Part shown: positions 1 to 7,475 of the stretch, piece by piece | Position numbering within the stretch: position 1 is the first letter of the stretch | Layout of the letters: the number at the start of each line of letters is the position of its first letter | IMG/VR virus record: IMGVR_UViG_3300006810_000099 | Coordinates: 1-42,530 of that record | Length of the DNA stretch: 42,530 nt | Reading direction: 5' to 3' (one strand) | Origin: a virus | Notes under the pieces: generated by a model | Database searches by the model: none | What the model was told of the DNA's origin: nothing | The model's input: the letters and a program-made list of their open reading frames with translations, nothing else | Position numbers and translations under genes: made by a program

Positions 1-69
1 AAACTCCTGGAGTTCTCTCTTGTATTCAAATTGAATACCGACAAGTCTTTTGAGGTTTGCTACTGACAT
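1..69 (-). CDS. Partial gene, N-terminus only (unknown function)
   Basis: The ATG is at 67-69 on the minus strand and the frame stays open for 23 codons to the window edge (begins MSVANLKRLVGIQFEY). It is preceded by a copy of the GTTGAAAGC promoter motif at 104-112, which supports it as the first gene of a transcription unit that continues outside the window. Too little is present to assign a family. The N-terminal helix-like start would suit a small structural or assembly protein, but that is a guess. Confidence 0.6.
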   Translation of the reverse strand, partial: MSVANLKRLVGIQFEYKRELQEF

Positions 70-96
70 GGGAATTTACCCTGTTACTATACGTCT

Positions 97-112
97 TCGT
101 ATAGCTTTCAAC
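97..112 (-). promoter_or_regulatory. GTTGAAAGC promoter-like motif (atypical copy)
   Basis: A perfect GTTGAAAGC core lies 34 bases before the ATG of the partial gene. Unlike the other copies, the second block TAG is not at the usual four-base spacing. Instead the core runs into a 7-bp perfect inverted repeat (87-93 with 98-104, loop 94-97). Confidence 0.6.
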
Positions 113-117
113 GGTCT

Positions 118-447
118 CTAGACTACTCTGATCTTTAATACGTTTCCTGTACGGTATAGGCCTCCAATTGGTACGACCGGATCAGCCGCCGCCGCTGCTG
201 TGTCGTCAGCAAGTTCTTGTAGACCGGTAAAGTCAATACGGGAAAAAGAGACCAAAGTGTCACCATTAACCGTTTTAGCTACACCGTCTGCACCTACATA
301 GTACATCTCTCCATGTACTTCGTTTAAGAATAGCTCGCCACGCTTTGCATTCGTCGGATCGATATCGTACAAATCTTGAAAATATTGCTGTCTTTTGGTG
401 GCTTCGGCAGTAAACCGAACTCCCCACCGGGGCATTGGGGTACTCAT
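118..447 (-). CDS. Small phage structural protein, GLYRTGNVLKIR type
   Basis: This is a 109-residue acidic to neutral protein. An N-terminal segment carries a RGELFLNEVHGEMYYVG block, which resembles the start of phage virion proteins that describe displayed properties. The C-terminus ends in DDTAAAAADPVVPIGGLYRTGNVLKIRVV-like text, whose GLYRT-G-LKIR ending I recognise from small structural proteins of cyanophages and other tailed phages of unknown exact role. The ATG lies 21 bases after a motif copy at 469-477, the commonest spacing in this window, and an AGAAGGA-like ribosome site precedes it. The gene is alone in its unit and is divergent from the kinase gene. The virion location is inferred from family resemblance. 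Confidence 0.75.
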   Translation of the reverse strand: MSTPMPRWGVRFTAEATKRQQYFQDLYDIDPTNAKRGELFLNEVHGEMYYVGADGVAKTVNGDTLVSFSRIDFTGLQELADDTAAAAADPVVPIGGLYRTGNVLKIRVV

Positions 448-461
448 AGTTCTTAGTCCTT

Positions 462-477
462 CTATACTGCTTTCAAC
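462..477 (-). promoter_or_regulatory. GTTGAAAGC-N4-TAG promoter-like motif
   Basis: A full bipartite copy (GTTGAAAGC AGTA TAG) sits 21 bases before the ATG of the 118-447 gene. It overlaps the region that would hold the -35 element of the divergent kinase promoter. Confidence 0.75.
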
Positions 478-479
478 CG

Positions 480-488
480 TGGTATACT
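480..488 (+). promoter_or_regulatory. Host-like extended -10 promoter for the kinase gene
   Basis: TGGTATACT is an extended -10 element (TGn TATACT), 25 bases before the ATG at 514. No convincing TTGACA-like -35 is seen, as is usual for extended -10 promoters. The same TGG-TATA(A/C)T form occurs before the small gene at 21720. Confidence 0.5.
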
Positions 489-513
489 GGTAGGGGTCAG
501 TAAATAGTGTTTG

Positions 514-1104
514 ATGGAAACCATCATCGTTCTCGGAGCCGACCGAGTCGGCAAGACCACGGCCGTGTCCAATACGAGGAGGTTAATTGAAGGATATGGC
601 TCTAGTGTGGTGCAGGCTCACTTTGGCCCGGTGTCAGAAAAAGATCACTACCCGGGTCAGCAATTCGCTGACTTTATCTATGGCACAGATAACATCGGCA
701 CCGATTTCCTCCTTCTCGACCGTTTCATACCCGACACGCTGTTTTACGAACCCCGAAGGAACGGCTTCCCTCGTATACCTTACGAATACGCTAATCACAT
801 CGAGTCGATGTATATGTCCATTTCAGCCCATTTTGATCTTGTTCTGATCCGACATCATTGGAATACGGACATTGAGAAACGTCACCTAGCCGAGATCGCA
901 AAACTCTATCCTAACCGCACAGCGTATTGGGAGAGCATTAATCTTAAGGCTAGAGAAGCTGAGCATAGAGAATATTATGAGTTTTTGGATAACTACTTGA
1001 ACAACCATTCTCTAATACCCTCAACCTCGATACACTACCTAGACGGAGAACTGTACGATGGGGATATCAACCTCTCATATTGCGAGTCTCTTCAACTGCC
1101 GTAG
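514..1104 (+). CDS. P-loop deoxynucleotide / thymidylate kinase-like protein
   Basis: The 196-residue protein starts METIIVLGADRVGKTT, with a Walker A loop at residues 8-15 (GADRVGKT). It carries a DRF motif at residues 69-71 (LLLDRF), the position of the DR(Y/F/H) element of thymidylate kinase-like enzymes. This suggests phosphorylation of a nucleoside monophosphate in the cytoplasm to feed phage DNA synthesis. Basic residues at about 115-130 (IRHHWNTDIEKRH) could form the lid. The start is ATG 514; an upstream TTG at 511 is less likely. A host-like extended -10 element precedes it and a terminator follows, so it may be an early single-gene unit. Substrate specificity cannot be read from sequence; polynucleotide or other small-molecule kinases remain possible. 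Confidence 0.75.
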   Translation: METIIVLGADRVGKTTAVSNTRRLIEGYGSSVVQAHFGPVSEKDHYPGQQFADFIYGTDNIGTDFLLLDRFIPDTLFYEPRRNGFPRIPYEYANHIESMYMSISAHFDLVLIRHHWNTDIEKRHLAEIAKLYPNRTAYWESINLKAREAEHREYYEFLDNYLNNHSLIPSTSIHYLDGELYDGDINLSYCESLQLP

Positions 1105-1109
1105 GCAGT

Positions 1110-1125
1110 GTTGAAAGCTAGGTAA
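1110..1125 (+). promoter_or_regulatory. GTTGAAAGC promoter-like motif upstream of phoH
   Basis: A perfect GTTGAAAGC core lies just after the kinase stop, with TAA rather than TAG as second block. It is unusual in lying about 100 bases before the next ATG, with a hairpin terminator in between. Confidence 0.5.
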
Positions 1126-1173
1126 GGGTTGAGGACAAGCCTTTGACCAAAGAAACTAACCTCTAATCCAATG

Positions 1174-1203
1174 TGCGGACACGTTTTGTGATCCGCATTT
1201 TTT
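1174..1203 (+). terminator. Rho-independent terminator (possible phoH attenuator)
   Basis: TGCGGA (1174-1179) pairs with TCCGCA (1192-1197), extended by CAC/GTG after a one-base bulge. The loop is GTTTT, and six T follow immediately. It ends kinase transcripts and would also stop most transcripts started at the 1110 motif, so it could act as an attenuator for phoH. Confidence 0.75.
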
Positions 1204-1216
1204 GTACCTATTCAAC

Positions 1217-1969
1217 ATGCCTAAAGCACGGACCCGTAAAGACAAGGTAACCGAAGCATCGGTACCCGGATACGATGAAATTGCGTATGGTATCCCCGCT
1301 ACCCGTGGCGACGGGATCTGTTCGATTCATCCGAGAAATGAAAGTCAGCGCGAAGCGTTAGAATACCTGAGAACAAAAACACTCACCATTCTGACTGGCC
1401 CTCCGGGGACTGCGAAAACGTTGCTTTCTGTCTATATTGCGTGTGAAAAATTACAAAAACGCCAGATTGACAAAATCTATTATATCAAACCTATTGTAGA
1501 TACCCCTGGTGAGAAAGGGATTGGGTATTTACCTGGAACAGAGTCAGAGAAGCTCGAACCGCACGTAGCTTCGCTACGTGATGCGTTGAGTGTGTTTATG
1601 GCTAAAGGAAAAGCGGACTACCTGATCGATAAAAAGATCATCGAATTCTTGCCAATCGAACACCTGAGAGGTAGATCTCTACATCGATGTATGATTATCG
1701 CCGACGAAATGCAGAATGCGACGAGCCACAGCGTCCTCACGATTCTTACTCGACTCGGCGACCACAGTAGCATTGCGATGCTCGGGGATGTCGTACAGCG
1801 TGATTTGGCTAACCGTTTCGGTAGAGACGGTCTCTCCGATGCCGCAAAACGTCTTGGGGGAGATACCGAGAATATCGGCCACGTAAACTTTGGGTTTGAC
1901 GATATTGTTCGCTCAGATTTTGTTCGGTCAGTTATTCTCGCTTACGCCGACTTATACCAGGCGGCATAG
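1217..1969 (+). CDS. phoH: PhoH-like ATPase
   Basis: This 250-residue protein is clearly in the PhoH P-loop family, common in phages of marine and freshwater bacteria. Walker A is GPPGTAKT at residues 61-68. A YLPGTESEKLEPH segment follows, then FLPIEHLRGRSLH, then Walker B MIIADEMQNAT at about 159-169, and a sensor-like LTRLGDHSSIAMLGD block, in the order expected for PhoH. Family members bind ATP and have been linked to RNA metabolism and phosphate stress; the role in phage infection is unsettled. ATG 1217 is chosen because the in-frame TTG at 1202 lies in the terminator T-tract. No clear ribosome site precedes it. Its 3' end overlaps the minus-strand candidate gene at 1932 tail to tail. 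Confidence 0.93.
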   Translation: MPKARTRKDKVTEASVPGYDEIAYGIPATRGDGICSIHPRNESQREALEYLRTKTLTILTGPPGTAKTLLSVYIACEKLQKRQIDKIYYIKPIVDTPGEKGIGYLPGTESEKLEPHVASLRDALSVFMAKGKADYLIDKKIIEFLPIEHLRGRSLHRCMIIADEMQNATSHSVLTILTRLGDHSSIAMLGDVVQRDLANRFGRDGLSDAAKRLGGDTENIGHVNFGFDDIVRSDFVRSVILAYADLYQAA

Positions 1970-2150
1970 TGTTCTGTATGCTGGACGGGAAAAATAGTCC
2001 ACCTACAAACATCCAACGGTCAACGCACTGGTTGGGTGAATAGGGGCCTCTCGTCCAGTTTGGTATTTCGCATGCGGACAGAAAAGCGAGAGAAAAAACT
2101 ACCTCAGCTATTAAGAATGCTGATCCCTCAAAACTACCCTTATTGATCAT
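1932..2150 (-). CDS. Candidate tiny lipoprotein, antisense to phoH end
   Basis: A 72-codon frame fills the otherwise empty gap between phoH and the next plus-strand gene. It starts at ATG 2150 with AGGGG eight bases upstream and lies 18 bases after the minus-strand half of the palindromic motif at 2162-2177. The N-terminus reads MINKGSFEGS, then a hydrophobic run AFLIAEVVFSLAFLSAC that ends in LSAC, which fits a lipobox, followed by a polar tail with several Pro and Arg. This is the look of a small lipoprotein, such as an outer spanin of a lysis system, but no lysis partner is visible. The acidic residue within the hydrophobic run is unfavourable. It could be non-coding antisense transcription. 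Confidence 0.4.
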   Translation of the reverse strand: MINKGSFEGSAFLIAEVVFSLAFLSACEIPNWTRGPYSPNQCVDRWMFVGGLFFPSSIQNTMPPGISRRKRE

Positions 2151-2161
2151 TTTATCAACCC

Positions 2162-2177
2162 CTACATGGCTTTCAAC
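2162..2177 (-). promoter_or_regulatory. GTTGAAAGC-N4-TAG motif, minus half of palindrome
   Basis: Reading leftward, GTTGAAAGC CATG TAG has perfect core and spacing. It points away from the 2208 gene towards the small minus-strand frame at 1932-2150. Confidence 0.6.
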
Positions 2178-2187
2178 GTTGAAAGCC
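2168..2187. repeat. 20-bp perfect palindrome made of two promoter motifs
   Basis: GGCTTTCAACGTTGAAAGCC equals its own reverse complement. It consists of two promoter-like cores placed head to head, with both downstream TAG blocks kept. Probably a bidirectional promoter, or a site for a dimeric regulator. Confidence 0.85.
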
Positions 2188-2193
2188 TTATAG
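2178..2193 (+). promoter_or_regulatory. GTTGAAAGC-N4-TAG motif, plus half of palindrome
   Basis: GTTGAAAGC CTTA TAG lies 21 bases before ATG 2208, the same spacing as at 469 and 11267. This argues that the upstream in-frame ATG at 2166, which would place the motif inside the coding region, is not the start. Confidence 0.75.
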
Positions 2194-2207
2194 ATAAACA
2201 GCAAAAT

Positions 2208-5200
2208 ATGGCCACCAGTATAAGTGGATCTTACGGTCTTCAAGGTCAATCTCTGATTAGGGAGTTAAGAAGGAGATCGCCCAAAAAAGAGGGTGAAGGA
2301 AACTTTATTGGTCTACGCAGATCGTTAGCTCTATCTGATATCGACGACCCCCAAAAAGCATTAAACAACACTTTAGAGGGGATTAGTGGTAGCCTCATTG
2401 CTGAACAAACTCAGTACGGTGGACCATATAACGCTGCTGACTGGTCCACTACAGTTAACTTTGTAGATGAAGGTATTGACAGATCTTTCCTGTCTCAACT
2501 TGACGGGGCTAGCATAGGAGGAGGATCTCTAGGTAGTATTGTGTCTACTAACCCTAGGATTAGAATACAAGATAGAATTTCTTTTCTCAACTCTTTCTAC
2601 GGAGAGGGTAGTTTTCCAGGTATACACAGTGGTCCAGACGCCCAATTTTATAAGAACCAAAAGTTTAGAGAAATAGGGTTTATCAAGTTCACTTTTAACC
2701 CTACTACGGGTTTAGCAACTGTAAGTAGCATTAAAAACATAGAAAAAACTCTGGACTTAACTTCCTCTGGACTTCTAGGTAGTGAGTCTTCTGTAGTTTT
2801 TGACCTTGTCAGGTACACTACACCTTCTGGCTCCTCCCTGGATATAAATGGGGCAGGCATATCTTTAAAGCTTGAGTCTGGTCCGACGTGGTCAGTATTT
2901 GGCACAGGTGCTATTGGAAACTTGGTTGGTATTGATAATTCCACAAAAGACTCTGGAGATTTGAGCATATTTGATCAATTAGAGTTTAAATTTGTTAGGC
3001 AATACTCTGTAATGTACAGACCTAAGTGGTTTACAGAGTCTCCCGCTGAATCTTCTCCTTTTATTCAGGGGAGTGCTGATGATCTTAATCCAGCAACTAG
3101 TCCCAAAGTTCTCTTAAATAGCTCAGGAGTTATACGACCCTACGTGCAAAGGGGATATTGGAATAGTAAAGCTTATGTAGAAGAGAGGTGGACTGATACT
3201 GAGTATTTCAGACTCAGGGCATACAGTCAATCACCTACTAGTGATTCTATAATTGCCGAAGACTCTAATATGAGGTGGCAAGCACCACCTGATAAGATTC
3301 GAACCCAAGTGTATAACTGGGGAATTCGTTGGGATGGATATTTAAGAATTTTTCCGGGATTTTACTCGTTCCTAGTTCAAACCAATGTTGCTGTAAAAAT
3401 TGATATGGCAACCACTGTTACTGGCTCCTGGGAGACTGTTTTCAGTACGGATACGGCTATTGAAGTAGGGGAAAACACGTACATAGCTAATACTACTACG
3501 GATGTAGTGAATGACATAGCCGATAAGTATAAGTACGTATACGGTTCAAATCCTGATACAGACTGGGAAGCTTATATTCCTATCACTATTCGTTTGTATA
3601 ATGGTGGTCCGGACAAAGCTTACCCTGACCTTATTCCCCCGTACGAACCGGATTTATTTATAAAAACCACAAGACTGACCTTAGACAGAAACTACTACAA
3701 CGAAAGCCATCAATTTACAGTAGTAGAAGATACAGTCAATCCCGGGTCCTGGATACTAAACAGTGACAGTATAAGTAGAATTGTTCAGATTTTATCCGAC
3801 CCTGATGCATCAGTCCGGTATTTTATTACGGGGGCAGGGGAAGAAGTATATAGTTCACCTATTAATATTACAGAGAATTTATCAGTTGAGTTTTCAACTG
3901 TATCTCTGAATTCAATTTCTGTAATAGAGGGAGTTATATATACCTTGAGAATTTCCCCCTCCCTTAGCCAAGAGTTTTCGGAAAATCTTGAGGCTTTATG
4001 GAAAGGGAGAATAGCTTCTCCACCTAGCCCCTATACCAGGTACTCTGATCTGACTAGCGGAGAATACGAACCAAATCTAAAAAAAGTACCGTTTGACTCA
4101 AGAGCCGAGTGGTGGAAAGTCTCAGAAGGTAGTCCCTACGATAGGGGAAAAAACGTCACTAAAAGCAATACTCCGTTGGACGGGTTTGTTAGAAATGAGT
4201 TTAAATCAGAGCTTAAGTCTGACGCTTTGGGTATCGGACTTTATGGTGATGGTGCAGGTAACTACACAGGAGTTCCCAATGTAATACTGGGAGAAGCGAG
4301 ATATACAGAATCTGATGAAAAAGGATCTAACTACATAGGGTTAAGATTTAAACCCAATTTTGTAGGTGAGGGTGGAAGAATTGTCAGCAGAGCTTTACCT
4401 ATCAATAGTGTGTCTAGTTCTGATCCTTTTATTTTAGGACCAGATGACCTAGGGGGACTTAATAACTCTCAAACTATTGTTTCACAGAAGGGACTGACTC
4501 CTAAAGTAAAAAGGTTATTCATATCAGATCAGAACATAGCGGATTCAGAAGAACCATATAACAAATATTACACATTTAGGTACTTCGATGTACTTCCTTC
4601 TTCAGGGGTAACAGGCATCACGTATTACAGCTTATCTGAAGACGCTTTTTATACATGGAATGGGTCTTTTGTAGAAATTACTAGCCCTTCTGCCGACAAC
4701 CCTGCTGATTTTGGTCTACCATCCTTCTCTCAAGATACTCAGTGGTTGTCTCCCTTCAGCATGTCTGTTGTTAGGGTCGGAGACGATGTAAATATGACCG
4801 GAGGATCTTATTTAACGGCTCCTTTGGTCATGAGTGTTGAGAGAGTATTAATAGGTGGAGTGTACAAGTTACAGATATCTACTACACAGTCTTCCATATT
4901 ATGGCCTAACGGATTAGACTTGTCTCTATTTGATGGTAAATTTATAGAGTTTTATCCAGAACTAGATTTAGCATTTCAGTATCTGAATGTAGATACGGGG
5001 GAATCTTCTTCCTTCTCTGACGTAATTAAGCTTACTTACAACAGCGATAACACATTCAATGGGTTCTTAAGTGAAGCTCCTAGACCCCCCTCTGCCCGCG
5101 TCACTCCCTTCGGTTTTGATAAACCAGAGTTTAGTAGGGGTATTTGTTATCCACCCTATGCTATTAACAACCCACTGCTGTCCAATATCGCTGTGGAAGA

Positions 5201-5501
5201 AGAGCAGCTATATAGTTCTGCACCGGGCAACTACGACGTAATATGGGGGGATCCTACCAGAGATCTACTTGATGGTAAAACTCTCACTGTCACAGAGAAG
5301 CTAGAATTTCAGAATCAAGACGAATTAGCTGTAGAGTCTTTGGAAGATTTTGAACCGATTGAGATAACAGAAAATGATTATACTCACAGGCTCAGGATAG
5401 ACGTACCTGCTACAGGAGGTTTAGACGAAGATCAACTGGAATATATAGGAAGCGGTGAAATTGTCAAGGAGTTTTACTATTCATATGTTAAACTAAATTG
5501 A
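2208..5501 (+). CDS. Large virion structural protein with PA14-like region
   Basis: This 1,097-residue protein (start ATG 2208, judged from the motif at 2178) begins MATSISGSYGLQGQSLIREL. A central stretch at about residues 360-480 has WGIRWDGYLRIFPGFYSFLVQTNVAVKIDM followed by IPITIRLYNGG. This resembles the PA14 beta-barrel fold, a carbohydrate-binding module (resemblance by eye). At about residues 800-830 there is a YTWNGSFVEI element shared with other giant proteins here. It is rich in Ser, Thr, Tyr and Asn and has no membrane segment, so a tail fibre or baseplate location is likely. It is the only gene of its unit and overlaps the opposite-strand gene at 5493 by nine bases, stop against stop. 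Confidence 0.7.
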   Translation: MATSISGSYGLQGQSLIRELRRRSPKKEGEGNFIGLRRSLALSDIDDPQKALNNTLEGISGSLIAEQTQYGGPYNAADWSTTVNFVDEGIDRSFLSQLDGASIGGGSLGSIVSTNPRIRIQDRISFLNSFYGEGSFPGIHSGPDAQFYKNQKFREIGFIKFTFNPTTGLATVSSIKNIEKTLDLTSSGLLGSESSVVFDLVRYTTPSGSSLDINGAGISLKLESGPTWSVFGTGAIGNLVGIDNSTKDSGDLSIFDQLEFKFVRQYSVMYRPKWFTESPAESSPFIQGSADDLNPATSPKVLLNSSGVIRPYVQRGYWNSKAYVEERWTDTEYFRLRAYSQSPTSDSIIAEDSNMRWQAPPDKIRTQVYNWGIRWDGYLRIFPGFYSFLVQTNVAVKIDMATTVTGSWETVFSTDTAIEVGENTYIANTTTDVVNDIADKYKYVYGSNPDTDWEAYIPITIRLYNGGPDKAYPDLIPPYEPDLFIKTTRLTLDRNYYNESHQFTVVEDTVNPGSWILNSDSISRIVQILSDPDASVRYFITGAGEEVYSSPINITENLSVEFSTVSLNSISVIEGVIYTLRISPSLSQEFSENLEALWKGRIASPPSPYTRYSDLTSGEYEPNLKKVPFDSRAEWWKVSEGSPYDRGKNVTKSNTPLDGFVRNEFKSELKSDALGIGLYGDGAGNYTGVPNVILGEARYTESDEKGSNYIGLRFKPNFVGEGGRIVSRALPINSVSSSDPFILGPDDLGGLNNSQTIVSQKGLTPKVKRLFISDQNIADSEEPYNKYYTFRYFDVLPSSGVTGITYYSLSEDAFYTWNGSFVEITSPSADNPADFGLPSFSQDTQWLSPFSMSVVRVGDDVNMTGGSYLTAPLVMSVERVLIGGVYKLQISTTQSSILWPNGLDLSLFDGKFIEFYPELDLAFQYLNVDTGESSSFSDVIKLTYNSDNTFNGFLSEAPRPPSARVTPFGFDKPEFSRGICYPPYAINNPLLSNIAVEEEQLYSSAPGNYDVIWGDPTRDLLDGKTLTVTEKLEFQNQDELAVESLEDFEPIEITENDYTHRLRIDVPATGGLDEDQLEYIGSGEIVKEFYYSYVKLN

Positions 5502-7475
5502 CAAAAGTCTTGCGTCTTTAGTTTGACCGTTGTCTTTGTAGGAAAACAGGGGCCAAGACTTTACGGAGTAGTTTAAAGTTTCTTTTATGGTAATGGGGGT
5601 AAGTTCCCTGTGGAACACAAATCCTCCATTGTACTTCTCATTTTCTCCACTTCCTGACAGATTCTGAATAAGGGTAGAAATTTCAACATCAAATCCTCTG
5701 ATGTTTGTGACATCAGTCGGACTGTAGACGGACTGAGGCTTTAAGTAAGCAGTACTTATACTGTACTTGTTGTTGCCTGTTTCGCTCAACTCACTTCCAT
5801 CTAATCCAAAAATTTGGGGACTCAGGTACTTTTTACCGTCTTGACTAATAAAGGGCTTATCATCAGAACTGAAAATTCTCTGATATTTTTCCCCGGTCCA
5901 TAACCAGATTCCAGGGATATTTTCACCATTGTAAGTAGTTTGGTCCTCACCAGTCAGAGAAGCCAAATCGAAAAATCCTACTCCCCTTTTTACTTTGACA
6001 CTTCCAGAGGTAGTAGCAGGTTCTGATGCTGTAACTGTAAACCCTGTTCCATCTACTACACTGGTTACACGGAAGCTAGAACTTAGGGCTAGTCCTGAGT
6101 TTACTGTCAGTGTTACCCGGTCACCCTGAGCTAGTCCGTGTACACTACTGGTAGTTACTGTAATAGTCTGACCGCTTTGAACATAAGTAGAATTGTCGTC
6201 TTCATATTCAGGCTCATCTAAAACTCCGTCTGGGTCTCTAAATAAGATTCTAAAGTCAGTACTAAGATTTTTACCTTCAAAGATATTAAACTGTGTACTC
6301 AGAGTATTTTTAGAGTCAGTATCTTTAGTACTCAGTTTGGTGTTTTGCAGGAAGTCTTTAAAGGACTCTCTTAACTCCTCAGCCCTTTCTGATACTTCCC
6401 TGGTATTAGCACTTATTCCTCCCCGAACTCCACTGAAATTCTGAAAATAGGAGAAGAAACTAGAAACACCATTTAGTCTATAGAGTTGGGAAAAATTCTC
6501 TGAAGAGAGAGAGTCTTTTCTTTTTATGACAAAAGAGGGTGTTTGCTCAGGCTCTAGGAATTTAGCGACATTATAAGGTGTACCCAGGTACACGTATTTA
6601 TCAACCCTGTCATCATAGAGAAAAAATCCATCTTTTCCTGAGAAAACTACTCTATATGTATAGAGTTCACTTTTTAACAGGGCCTCCTTTGAGACTTTTC
6701 CGTTAGCAAAAGGTCTATGGTTTATAGCAGTTCCTGTGTAATTTAAACACTTGTCCTCAGCAGGGAGATCTCCGGAGGGGCATTTTGGTATAATTCTTAA
6801 GGATTCCCCGATAATATAGCCAGATCCCGGGGTTACAACTTGTACTCCAAAAGTTCCGTCTAAAGATCCCGTATTCAGTACTCTGACTCTGACTGCAGCA
6901 CTATTAGCACCTGATTCTAGTCCCTCTACAGTGGCATTTACAAACGTAGAAGTTGTTATAATAGCCCCTGTCTCATCGGTCACAAAATACTCTTCACCTA
7001 CTCCGGAAATAGATGCTGAGACTAGAGCCCCACCTTGTACAGTTTTTATGGGGGCACCTGCTGTTTCTTCGGGAGATCTCCTATCAAATTGAGCAGGAAT
7101 TTTGTCAAACCAGACTAAGTTGTTGTCCGAGAAAGTGTAAATACCTTGTAGAGCTGAGTCCGGAGTTAATCTGCTTCGGGTAAGAAACTTAGTTCTAAGG
7201 GAAATATTTCCTTGAGAGTCTGAGAATGGTCTATTAATTATGGCATACAACTGGTTAGTAGATGTTAAGCTGGGAGAGAAAATAGAAGACTCTAATCTTT
7301 TAGAGAAGGCAAATAGCAGTATATCTTGTTGAACCTGGGGGGCATACAACTTCTGAACAGCTTCAGTAGAGTTTAACCCGGATTCAGATAGGTTAAATTT
7401 TGTATAAAGTCCTGCTGTCATGGCATTGATTAGGAGGTTAGTCTGAGGATTAATCCGGTACTGGATTTCCAGCAC
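5493..7475 (-). CDS. Virion structural protein, 660 residues, beta-rich
   Basis: No single family is recognised over the full length. At about residues 205-235 there is a VVTPGSGYIIGESLRI element, typical of beta modules in phage baseplate or fibre proteins. At about 425-500 a YVQSGQTITVTTSSVHGLAQGD stretch, ending in TVTASEPATTSGSVKVKRG, matches the Ig-like or beta-sandwich repeat seen in many phage fibre proteins. A WLWTGEKYQRI element follows. It is last in the unit started by the motif at 11267. The start is unsure: GTG 7475 overlaps the upstream gene by 46 bases, while ATG 7421 (MTAGLYTKF) would follow its stop directly. A tail or baseplate role is inferred from context. Confidence 0.7.
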   Translation of the reverse strand: MLEIQYRINPQTNLLINAMTAGLYTKFNLSESGLNSTEAVQKLYAPQVQQDILLFAFSKRLESSIFSPSLTSTNQLYAIINRPFSDSQGNISLRTKFLTRSRLTPDSALQGIYTFSDNNLVWFDKIPAQFDRRSPEETAGAPIKTVQGGALVSASISGVGEEYFVTDETGAIITTSTFVNATVEGLESGANSAAVRVRVLNTGSLDGTFGVQVVTPGSGYIIGESLRIIPKCPSGDLPAEDKCLNYTGTAINHRPFANGKVSKEALLKSELYTYRVVFSGKDGFFLYDDRVDKYVYLGTPYNVAKFLEPEQTPSFVIKRKDSLSSENFSQLYRLNGVSSFFSYFQNFSGVRGGISANTREVSERAEELRESFKDFLQNTKLSTKDTDSKNTLSTQFNIFEGKNLSTDFRILFRDPDGVLDEPEYEDDNSTYVQSGQTITVTTSSVHGLAQGDRVTLTVNSGLALSSSFRVTSVVDGTGFTVTASEPATTSGSVKVKRGVGFFDLASLTGEDQTTYNGENIPGIWLWTGEKYQRIFSSDDKPFISQDGKKYLSPQIFGLDGSELSETGNNKYSISTAYLKPQSVYSPTDVTNIRGFDVEISTLIQNLSGSGENEKYNGGFVFHRELTPITIKETLNYSVKSWPLFSYKDNGQTKDARLLSI

